64,000 nucleotides of DNA from Verrucomicrobiia bacterium (GTDB taxonomy: Bacteria; Verrucomicrobiota; Verrucomicrobiia; Limisphaerales; Pedosphaeraceae), in NCBI GenBank assembly GCA_036268055.1, contig DATAUW010000041.1:62001-126000 (forward strand), written 5' to 3'. Below the pieces are notes generated by a model. The model made no database searches. It had not been told where the DNA came from and worked only from the letters and a program-made list of their open reading frames with translations. The translations under genes and the position numbers were made by a program. Every line of letters starts with the position of its first letter. Within the stretch, counting starts at the first letter, position 1. Of the stretch, positions 26,721 to 34,145 are shown piece by piece.

Positions 26721-27553
26721 AAACCTCCGCCGTCGAAACTGAAGAGATTGAGTTGCGTCTTTTGCTGGAGGCAATCTTTCAGAAATACCACTACGACTTC
26801 CGTGGTTATTCGACAGCGTCACTCAAGCGGCGGCTGGCGCAAGCCCTGGACCGGCTCGAGTGCAAAAGTTTTTCGCAGCTTCAGGACCGGGTGTTGCACG
26901 ACGATTCCCTGCTGCCCTACCTGATCGGTTTTTTAACCGTGCAGGTGAGTGAGATGTTTCGCGACCCTTCCTATTTTCTTTGTTTGCGGCGGAACGTCCT
27001 GCCGCATTTGAAAACCTATCCGTCATTAAAAGTGTGGGTGGCCGGCTGCTGCACCGGCGAAGAATTATATTCGATGGTGATCCTTTTTCGTGAAGAAGGA
27101 TTGGAGAATCGCACGATATTTTATGCCACGGACATCAATACGCATTCGCTGGAAAAAGCCAAGGCGGGCGTGTATGAACTGGATCGCATCGCCCTCTTCA
27201 CAAAAAACCATCATGAGTCCGGCAGCAAAGTCTCCTTGTCCAACTATTACACTGCGGCTTACGGCGCGGCGAGGTTCGACAAGAGTTTGCGCGAGCGGGC
27301 CGTGTTCTCGGACCACAGCCTCGTTTCGGACGCCGTGTTCGCCGAAGCGCAACTTATCTCCTGCCGGAACGTATTGATTTATTTCAATCGCGACTTGCAA
27401 AACCGCGCGCTGGGGCTTTTTAAAGATTCACTCGTGCGCAAGGGTTTTTTAGGATTGGGTTCGCGCGAGAGCCTGCGTTTTTCTTCTCATACGGCGGATT
27501 TTTCCGATTTTGCACGAAATGAACGCATTTATCAGAAGGAGGAAAGCAAGTGA
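26717..27553 (+). CDS. cheR: CheR-type protein-glutamate methyltransferase
   Basis: 278 residues from the ATG at 26717, which overlaps the upstream stop (ATGA); the longer frame to 26570 lies inside the kinase gene. The N-terminal helical domain (RLLLEAIFQKYHYDFRGYS) precedes the SAM-binding motif VAGCCTGEELYSM (usual AGCSTGEEPYS), then FYATDINTHSLEKAKAGVY and ISCRNVLIYF, all CheR hallmarks. It would methylate glutamates using SAM. No chemoreceptor gene is nearby, so the target may be the coiled coil of the hybrid kinase, an inference from context. Confidence 0.9.
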   Translation: MKTSAVETEEIELRLLLEAIFQKYHYDFRGYSTASLKRRLAQALDRLECKSFSQLQDRVLHDDSLLPYLIGFLTVQVSEMFRDPSYFLCLRRNVLPHLKTYPSLKVWVAGCCTGEELYSMVILFREEGLENRTIFYATDINTHSLEKAKAGVYELDRIALFTKNHHESGSKVSLSNYYTAAYGAARFDKSLRERAVFSDHSLVSDAVFAEAQLISCRNVLIYFNRDLQNRALGLFKDSLVRKGFLGLGSRESLRFSSHTADFSDFARNERIYQKEESK

Positions 27554-28146
27554 TGTCCGGCGTGAAGCGTGAAGCCATCGTGATCGGCGCCTCCGCGGGG
27601 GGCATCGGCGCGTTGAGTGAGATTCTGCCGCAACTGCCCGCGAACTATCCCCTGCCCACTTTTGTCGTCGTCCATATTCCGCCGGACATGAAAAGCCTGC
27701 TGCCGGAATTGTTCGCGTCCAAATGCCGTGTCCAGGTGAAGGAGGCCGAGGACAAAGAAACTATTCGTCCTGGTGTGGTTTATTTTGCGCCGCCGGATTA
27801 TCATTTGCTTGTGGAGACCACCGGCCTGCTGTCGCTCTCGAGTGATGAACCCGAACTTTTTTCCCGGCCTTCCATCAATGTGCTTTTCGAGTCGGCGGAA
27901 GATGCCTATGGTACTGGGCTAGTGGGTATTATTTTAACGGGTGCAAGCAATGATGGCGCTAAAGGTTTGCACGCTATTTCTAAAGCCGGCGGGCTCGCGA
28001 TCGTGCAGGACCCTAAAACTGCCGAATCCAGCCACATGCCCGAATCCGCACTCGAATCCTGTCCGGGCGCGCTCACACTTACATCAGCAGACATAGGCGC
28101 GCTGCTCGCGCGGCTGCCCAACGATGGAAAAACTGATGGCCAATAA
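27553..28146 (+). CDS. cheB: CheB-type methylesterase without receiver domain
   Basis: 197 residues from the ATG at 27553, which overlaps the cheR stop; a GTG three bases earlier is an alternative. It consists only of the catalytic domain: Ser in GASAGGIGAL, His in VVVHIPPDM, and Asp in LTGASNDGAKGL form the expected triad. The usual N-terminal REC domain is absent, so control must come from elsewhere, perhaps the neighbouring REC proteins. It would remove methyl groups added by the adjacent CheR. Confidence 0.9.
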   Translation: MSGVKREAIVIGASAGGIGALSEILPQLPANYPLPTFVVVHIPPDMKSLLPELFASKCRVQVKEAEDKETIRPGVVYFAPPDYHLLVETTGLLSLSSDEPELFSRPSINVLFESAEDAYGTGLVGIILTGASNDGAKGLHAISKAGGLAIVQDPKTAESSHMPESALESCPGALTLTSADIGALLARLPNDGKTDGQ

Positions 28147-29338
28147 AACCGTAAAATTTTTACTCGTTGACGATCTGGAGGCCAACCTGCTGGCGCTGGG
28201 CGGCTTGCTGAAGCGCGACCACCTGGAACTGCTCATGGCGAGTTCGGGCAAGGCGGCGCTGGAATTGTTGTTGATCCATGACATCGCGCTCGCCTTCGTG
28301 GATGTGCAGATGCCGGAGATGAATGGTTTTGAACTCGCCGAATTGATGCGCGGCACGGAACGCACCCGCCGCGTTCCCATCATTTTTCTGACCGCCGGCG
28401 CGACGGACCAGGAACGGCGGTTTCGCGGTTACGATGCGGGCGCGGTGGATTTCCTGACGAAACCCATCGAGGCGCACGTGCTTCAAAGCAAGGCCAACGT
28501 CTTTTTTGAACTCGCGCGCCAGCACCAGGAATTGCAGGCCGTCGCGGAGGAAAAAGCGCGCCTGATTTCTTCGCTGAGCGAGGCCCAGCGGGAATTGCAA
28601 ATCCATGCGGAAAACCTGGACCGCCGCGTGCGCGAACGCACCGCTTCACTCGAAGAAACGAACAAGCACCTGGAAGCATTCTGCTATACCATCGCCCACG
28701 ATTTGCGCGGCCCCATGCGCGCGCAAAACGGTTTCGCGCAAATTCTGCTTGAAGAATATGGCGACGCGCTGGGCGATACCGGCCGCGACTTGACGATGCG
28801 CATCCAGGCCGCCGCCAAGCGCCAGGAAAATTTGATTGATGATCTGCTGGCGTACTCGCGGGTGAGCCGCGATGAGATGTCGGTGAATCGCGAGAACCTT
28901 CACCGCATCGTTTCAGATGTATGCGAGGAAATGTCCTATTTCATAAAGGAAGCGAAGGCAGAGCTTACATTAGAGCCGTTTGACTTCAAAGTGCGTGCCC
29001 ACGAAATGTCCTTGCGCCTGGCGATCACCAACCTGCTTTCCAACGCGCTCAAATTTAGAAAACCCGGCGGGACGCCTCGCATTGAAATCCACGCCGAACG
29101 GAACGGCGAATGCACCCGCCTTTGGATCATGGACAATGGCATTGGCATCGCCCCGGAATATTTTGAGAAGATTTTTGAAGTCTTTCAACGCCTTCACAAA
29201 ACCAGCGAATATCCCGGCACGGGCGTGGGCCTCGCCATCGTGAAAAAAGCGGTCGAACGCATGGGTGGTCGCGTGGGTTTGGAAGCCGAGGAATCCGTCG
29301 GCAGCCGTTTTTGGATCGAACTTAAGAATGCGGATTAA
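28136..29338 (+). CDS. Response regulator-histidine kinase (REC-HisKA-HATPase)
   Basis: 400 residues from the ATG at 28136 (MANKTVKFLLVDD); an ATG at 28124 is also possible. A REC domain at about 8-120 has VDDLEAN, FVDVQMPEMNG and TKPIE. A coiled coil rich in REL/RRV heptads follows. The kinase has H188 in AHDLRGP, NLLSNALKF, DNGIGIAPEYFEKIF and GTGVGLAIVKK, the bacteriophytochrome-like subtype. No membrane segment, so it is a cytoplasmic relay kinase. It overlaps the end of cheB and its stop overlaps the stop of the opposite 29335 gene. Confidence 0.92.
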   Translation: MANKTVKFLLVDDLEANLLALGGLLKRDHLELLMASSGKAALELLLIHDIALAFVDVQMPEMNGFELAELMRGTERTRRVPIIFLTAGATDQERRFRGYDAGAVDFLTKPIEAHVLQSKANVFFELARQHQELQAVAEEKARLISSLSEAQRELQIHAENLDRRVRERTASLEETNKHLEAFCYTIAHDLRGPMRAQNGFAQILLEEYGDALGDTGRDLTMRIQAAAKRQENLIDDLLAYSRVSRDEMSVNRENLHRIVSDVCEEMSYFIKEAKAELTLEPFDFKVRAHEMSLRLAITNLLSNALKFRKPGGTPRIEIHAERNGECTRLWIMDNGIGIAPEYFEKIFEVFQRLHKTSEYPGTGVGLAIVKKAVERMGGRVGLEAEESVGSRFWIELKNAD

Positions 29339-29733
29339 ACCGTTTTCAAAAACCCGATCACTTCCTCGCATAAAGCGGATTTTTGCAAATATTTCGTCAC
29401 CCCTAATGCAGCCGTTCGTTTGAGGTCCCGGGCATCGTCCGATGAACTGAGCACGACGACCGGCAAATGCTTAAGCTCGTCCTTTTCTTTAAGCCATTCC
29501 AATACATCAAACCCGGATTTTTTTGGCATCTTCAAATCCAGGATCAGCAGGTCGGGTAAAGGATACTTTTTGCGGTCGGCATAACGGTTATCACCGCGCA
29601 GCCAGCAGATCGCCTCTTGTCCATCATCCACACAATGAAGCGCATGCGCGAACCCGGCGCGTTTGAAAGCCATCTTGAGGATGAGCATATCGTCCGGATT
29701 GTCCTCCGCATATAATATGATCTTGTTGGCCAT
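29335..29733 (-). CDS. Single-domain response regulator (Rcp1-like)
   Basis: 132 residues, a lone receiver: AEDNPDDMLIL acid pocket, LLILDLKMPKKSGFDVLEWL with the phospho-acceptor Asp, VVLSSSDDARD, and Lys in TKYLQKS. The insert GDNRYADRKKYPLPDL before the Asp is typical of Rcp1-type regulators paired with bacteriophytochrome-like kinases, matching the kinase at 28136. It is convergent with that kinase and the two stop codons overlap by three bases. It has no output domain, so it probably shuttles phosphate or binds partners. Confidence 0.9.
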   Translation of the reverse strand: MANKIILYAEDNPDDMLILKMAFKRAGFAHALHCVDDGQEAICWLRGDNRYADRKKYPLPDLLILDLKMPKKSGFDVLEWLKEKDELKHLPVVVLSSSDDARDLKRTAALGVTKYLQKSALCEEVIGFLKTV

Positions 29734-29794
29734 TTTCAGAAATCTCTAAGTCCCAATATGTTGATATGATGCAGAACCCCTCAGAAAGCGCAAG

Positions 29795-29802
29795 TCCCCT
29801 GA
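29795..29802 (+). promoter_or_regulatory. TCCCCTGA element upstream of module 1 kinase
   Basis: TCCCCTGA lies within a small dyad (GTCC-CCTGA-GGAC), flanked by CAAGTC and GACTTG, 108 bases before the kinase ATG at 29910. The same 8-mer occurs upstream of the giant secreted gene at 33982-33989. Candidate site for the module 1 regulator; weak evidence. Confidence 0.3.
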
Positions 29803-29909
29803 GGACATGACTTGCCTAAAGTAAATGTAATGCCTTTCCGTGAATTTGCGGCTTCAAAAATGATTTTTATTTGCGCGCCTGATTTCGTCTTGTAACTTTC
29901 GCCAGCGCC

Positions 29910-32900
29910 ATGATTTCGAAACCGCCGAAATTATTTTTCATTTTTGCCATCTGCCGCAAGTGGAGGCAAATCTTTCGGTTGCTTGCGTTCGCCGTTTTGA
30001 TGCTGCCGGACGGCGAACTTGTGGCAAAAGATATTCCTCCAACTTCCTCCGTTGTCTTCACAAATATTCTCGAAGTGCGCCGCGCGGTGATCACGCATGG
30101 TCTGGGTTGCGGCGCCGTGCGGCTGGAAGGCGTCGTGCTCTGGGTGAGCCCCACGCGCGACGAATTTATTTTTCAAGACGCCACGGCCGGCGTGGCGGTG
30201 AAAATGAGTTTGACGAACCAACCCGCCTTTGAACCTGGCGAGCGGGTGCGCATCGAAGGCGCTTGTGTCGTCGGCAGCGATGGCATCGCCGACCAACCGC
30301 TCATTGACAATGACGGACTCCATTCCGGCGCGGAGAAATCGGAGACTGCATTTTTCTCCGCAGGTCTGCATCCATTTTTTATCGAGTGGTTCAATGGACC
30401 AGCAGAATATGAATTGAGCCTGGATTGGGCGAACGCACATCTGCGCCGCCAGCACGTGCCCACCTCCGCTTTTTTTCGCGATGACCCGGATGCCAGCGGC
30501 GGCAAAATCGGCGGCTCGTTGAACTACCGTTATTACGAAGGCGAATGGAAACACGTTCCCGATTTTTCGCAACTGCCCGTAGTTAAATCAGGAAGTTTTA
30601 CCAACTTCAATCTTCATGGGTTGGGCCATACGAACAACATTGGCATGGTCATCTCCGGTTATTTGGATGTGCCGCAGGACGGGCAATATCAACTGTGGCT
30701 GCGGTCCGATGACGGCGCAAAAATATTTTTTGGCAATGGGCGGTTGCGCTTGACCGACCTTGGCCGCGGGGTCATGCCCCTGCCGCGGGAAATTTTTCCT
30801 GGCCAGGCCATTCCCGCAGAACAGGATTCGCAATGGGCCGAGGTCGAGGGCGTCATCACGCGCGTGAGCGAGAGCTATGGCGGCCTGAATCTCGAACTCA
30901 GCACCAGCATGGGCCAGGCGTATCTTCGCGTGCTGGCCCGCGAGCATGGGCCATTGACGCTGTTGCCGCAAAGCCGCATCAAGACTCTCGGCATCTGCCA
31001 AAATGCCCGTTCTGTGGATGGCCAATCGGTGCCGTCACTCTGGGTGGCAAAAGCCAGCGACATCACCGTCGAAGAAGTTGCCGAAGCCCAATGGCTGGAT
31101 CATCCGCTGATTTCTTTGGGATCGCTCACCGATGCCACTCTGCCAAAAACTCGCGGCGAATTGATTCACGCCAGCGGCAAGGTCATTCAAAAGACCGGCG
31201 AGAAATTTCTTACGCTTGCGGATAAAACCGGCGAGGTTCTTTTTTCCACGACTCAATCGCCGCCCGGCATCGGAGAGCAAATCGAAGCGCTCGGCTGGTA
31301 TGACGCGAGCGAAACAAATGGCTTATTGCAAATCGGATTTTACCGGACCATTTCGCAACTGCCGGGCAGCAATCCCGCGGCTCTGCCGCTGTTGACCGAA
31401 GCCATCCAGGTCAAAAGCCTGAACCGCGCCGAAGCCGCGCGCGGCTATCCGGTAAAAATCCAGGGCGTGATCACTTATCGTGGCGCGACCGACTACGTGC
31501 TTCAGGATGCCACCGCTTCGGTTTATCTTTTATGGGCCAATCCGGATACGCGCGAGTTGCCGCGCATCGGTGATTATTGGGAGATGGAGGGCGAATCCAC
31601 AGTTGAATTTGCGCCGAACGTCCGGGTGCATCGCGCGACTTATTTGCGTCCGGGAGTTTTGCCTGAACCGTTGCACCCCACCGGTGAGGAATTAATCAAT
31701 GGCAGCCTCGACACCAAGTTCGTGGAGATTCGCGGCATCGCGACTTCGATTGAAAAAAACATCGTCACATTATTGACGCGCGATGGCTCGGTGAAATTGC
31801 GTTTGACCGGGCTTGATACGAATTCGCTCACGGACTGTGAAGGCGCGCTCGTGCGGATTCGCGGTATCTGCGCTCCGGGGCGCGATAAAAATCAAAGGTT
31901 GCTGCCGCCGCTTGAGTTGTTGAATGCCTCGATTGTTGCCGATGAATTTCCGCCGGCCAACCCGTTCGCCGCCCCGCTCAAACACGCGTCCGATCTGCTG
32001 CTGTTCGACGCGAATGCGGATAATTTGCGTCGCGTGAAAATTGCGGGGCAAGTGACTCAGGAACGGCAGGACGAATATTTTCTGATGGACGGCATCAACG
32101 GTTTTCGTTGCGAGCCGAAATTGGATCCCAAACTGGAACCGGGTGAATTGATCGAAGCGGTTGGTTTTCCCGACATCAGCGGCCCTTCGCCGGTTTTGCA
32201 TGAAGCGGTCATGCGGCGGCTGGGCAAAGCGAATTTGCCGCCGGCCGTTCCGCTGGCTGAAGATGCACTGTTGAATGGAAAACTGGATGCGACGCTGGTT
32301 GAGGTGCAGGCGCGGCTCGTCGGCTTGAGCATGCAACGCACGGAACAGGTGCTGGAATTGCAGACTGGCAATCGCACTTTCAACGCGCGGCTGCCGAATC
32401 GGCACGGGTTGTTGTCGGGGCTTTTGCCGGGAAGCAAGCTCGCGTTGAGGGGCGTGTATATGGGTGAAGGCGGCGACCGCGCGTCCAGCCGTGAAATTGA
32501 TTCGTTTGAGTTGCTGCTCGATTCGCCCGATGACATTCGCGTGCTGGCGCGTCCGTCGTGGTGGAACATTCGCCATGCGTTGACGATGATGTGCGGGATG
32601 CTGGTCGTGCTGTTGCTCGCGCTGGTTTGGATCACGATGCTGCGGCGGCAGGTTGAGGAACGCTCGCGACAACTGACGGCGGAAATCAAAAGCCGCGAGC
32701 AGGCCGAGCATCAACGCGCGCTGGAAGGCGAACGCGCGCGCATCGCCCAGGATTTGCACGATGATCTCGGCGCGACGCTGACGGAAATCCGTTTTTTGAG
32801 CGCGGTGGAAAGTTGCGATTCGCTCGTGCCCACCGCCACGCGCACGCAGATGCGAAAGGTTTCCGAGAAATCGCATCAGTTGGTTTCTTCGCTGGATGAA

Positions 32901-33329
32901 ATCGTCTGGGCGGTCAATCCGGCGAATGATTCGCTGTCGAGTCTCGCAAATTATTTATGCCACGTGGCGGAGGAGTTTTTTCGCACGACCTCCATCCGTT
33001 GCCGGCTGGACGTGGATGAATCGCTGCCGCCGATGGCCTTGAACTCTGAAGTGCGCCATAATCTTTGCCTGTCTGTTCGCGAAGCGCTGAATAATATCGC
33101 CAAACATTCCCACGCCACGGAAGCGTGGCTGCGCATTCATTGGCAGAGGCCGGCGCTGGACATCGCGGTTGAGGATAATGGCATCGGTTTCGTTCGCGGC
33201 GAGCGCGAGCCTTCGGGCAACGGATTAAAAAACCTGCGCCGGCGAATGGAAATGATCGGCGGACAGTTTGAATGCGAAAGCCGCGCCGGGGAAGGCACGG
33301 TTTGCCGGATACATCTGGCTTTCAATTAA
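29910..33329 (+). CDS. NarL-type sensor histidine kinase with PA14 and OB-like repeats
   Basis: 1,139 residues. The N-terminus is a signal or anchor. The ectodomain (about 45-885) contains about seven OB-like repeats with a recurring 'GVVTxxxxxxYVLQDATASVxL' type pattern (near residues 60, 312, 422, 517, 607, 711 and 799). A PA14-like domain lies at about 195-300 (YRYYEGEWKHVPDF, VPQDGQYQLWLRSDDGAKIF). TM at about 893-913. The kinase core has H950 in IAQDLHDDLG, NNIAKHSHA, VEDNGIGF and GNGLKNLRRR (HisKA_3/NarX group). PA14 domains often bind glycans, so a carbohydrate signal is plausible. It is followed by its NarL-type regulator nine bases on. Confidence 0.88.
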   Translation: MISKPPKLFFIFAICRKWRQIFRLLAFAVLMLPDGELVAKDIPPTSSVVFTNILEVRRAVITHGLGCGAVRLEGVVLWVSPTRDEFIFQDATAGVAVKMSLTNQPAFEPGERVRIEGACVVGSDGIADQPLIDNDGLHSGAEKSETAFFSAGLHPFFIEWFNGPAEYELSLDWANAHLRRQHVPTSAFFRDDPDASGGKIGGSLNYRYYEGEWKHVPDFSQLPVVKSGSFTNFNLHGLGHTNNIGMVISGYLDVPQDGQYQLWLRSDDGAKIFFGNGRLRLTDLGRGVMPLPREIFPGQAIPAEQDSQWAEVEGVITRVSESYGGLNLELSTSMGQAYLRVLAREHGPLTLLPQSRIKTLGICQNARSVDGQSVPSLWVAKASDITVEEVAEAQWLDHPLISLGSLTDATLPKTRGELIHASGKVIQKTGEKFLTLADKTGEVLFSTTQSPPGIGEQIEALGWYDASETNGLLQIGFYRTISQLPGSNPAALPLLTEAIQVKSLNRAEAARGYPVKIQGVITYRGATDYVLQDATASVYLLWANPDTRELPRIGDYWEMEGESTVEFAPNVRVHRATYLRPGVLPEPLHPTGEELINGSLDTKFVEIRGIATSIEKNIVTLLTRDGSVKLRLTGLDTNSLTDCEGALVRIRGICAPGRDKNQRLLPPLELLNASIVADEFPPANPFAAPLKHASDLLLFDANADNLRRVKIAGQVTQERQDEYFLMDGINGFRCEPKLDPKLEPGELIEAVGFPDISGPSPVLHEAVMRRLGKANLPPAVPLAEDALLNGKLDATLVEVQARLVGLSMQRTEQVLELQTGNRTFNARLPNRHGLLSGLLPGSKLALRGVYMGEGGDRASSREIDSFELLLDSPDDIRVLARPSWWNIRHALTMMCGMLVVLLLALVWITMLRRQVEERSRQLTAEIKSREQAEHQRALEGERARIAQDLHDDLGATLTEIRFLSAVESCDSLVPTATRTQMRKVSEKSHQLVSSLDEIVWAVNPANDSLSSLANYLCHVAEEFFRTTSIRCRLDVDESLPPMALNSEVRHNLCLSVREALNNIAKHSHATEAWLRIHWQRPALDIAVEDNGIGFVRGEREPSGNGLKNLRRRMEMIGGQFECESRAGEGTVCRIHLAFN

Positions 33330-33338
33330 ATTTTTTCT

Positions 33339-33962
33339 ATGTCAATCAACACGGCGGTGGTCGAGGACAATCGCGATTTTCGCGCGACGCTGGAAAATTA
33401 TGTGAACGAAGCGCCGGGCTTCAAGTGCGTGGGCGCGTTTGGCTCGGCGGAGGACGCGCTCAAGGCGATTCCCCGTTTGCTGCCCGACGTGGTGCTCATG
33501 GACATTCATTTGCCCGCGATGTCCGGCGTCACTTGCACGAGAAAATTAAAAGATCTTTGTCCGTCCGTGCAGATTTTGATTCTCACGGTGTATGAAGATA
33601 ACGAGCGCATCTTTGGGGCTTTGAAAGCAGGCGCGAGCGGCTATCTGCTCAAGCGCGCCGAACCCGCCGACATCCTGCGCGCGATTCAGGAAGTTAAACT
33701 GGGCGGCGCGCCGATGAGCTGCCAGATCGCCCGCCGGGTCGTGCAATCGTTTCGCGAGAGCGCGCCCGACCCGATGAAGGACGAAAAACTTTCACAGCGC
33801 GAGGAGGAAATTCTTCAGCAACTGGCCAAGGGTTATACGACCAAGGAAATCGCGGAGCGCTCGAGCATCAGCGTCAACACCGTGCGCACGCACCTGCAAC
33901 ATATCTACGAAAAACTTCACGTTCGTTCGCGGACGGAAGCGATTTTGAAGTTTCTTCATTAG
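33339..33962 (+). CDS. NarL/LuxR-family response regulator of module 1
   Basis: 207 residues. The REC domain (1-120) has AVVEDNRDF, LMDIHLPAMSGVT with the phospho-acceptor Asp near 54, and LKRAEP with the conserved Lys. The LuxR-type HTH at 145-205 reads LSQREEEILQQLAKGYTTKEI, then SVNTVRTHLQHIYEKLHV. It pairs with the histidine kinase encoded directly upstream. Likely targets are the following secreted-protein genes, since palindromes lie in the spacer before 34146. It resembles the module 2 regulator (60711) through the whole REC domain (GAFGSAEDAL, LMDIxLPAMSG, YEDxERIFxALKAGA). Confidence 0.93.
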   Translation: MSINTAVVEDNRDFRATLENYVNEAPGFKCVGAFGSAEDALKAIPRLLPDVVLMDIHLPAMSGVTCTRKLKDLCPSVQILILTVYEDNERIFGALKAGASGYLLKRAEPADILRAIQEVKLGGAPMSCQIARRVVQSFRESAPDPMKDEKLSQREEEILQQLAKGYTTKEIAERSSISVNTVRTHLQHIYEKLHVRSRTEAILKFLH

Positions 33963-33981
33963 GCGGAATTTTCGTCGCCGT

Positions 33982-34016
33982 TCCCCTGACCGGTCAAAAT
34001 CATCCGTTTGGATGAT
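33982..34016. promoter_or_regulatory. Cluster of palindromes upstream of the giant secreted gene
   Basis: TCCCCTGA (33982-33989) overlaps the perfect palindrome TGACCGGTCA (33987-33996), followed three bases later by ATCATCC-GTTT-GGATGAT (33999-34016), a perfect 7-bp dyad. No T-run follows, so it is more operator-like than terminator-like. It sits between the regulator gene and its presumed target. Confidence 0.45.
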
Positions 34017-34145
34017 GCAAGCGTGTCGTGCGTTTTCGTAAATTGGGAACATGAATCACCCACGGTCTTTGGCCACGCGCTATTTCACGCAGCATCGCGC
34101 TGGGTCATTTTCCGAAAATCCAACCACTCCTCCATCAATCCAACT

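Noticed and set aside
34008-34145. N-terminal extension of the giant secreted protein (TTG start)
   Set aside because: Would place the signal peptide about 46 residues inside and cover the palindromic regulatory region.
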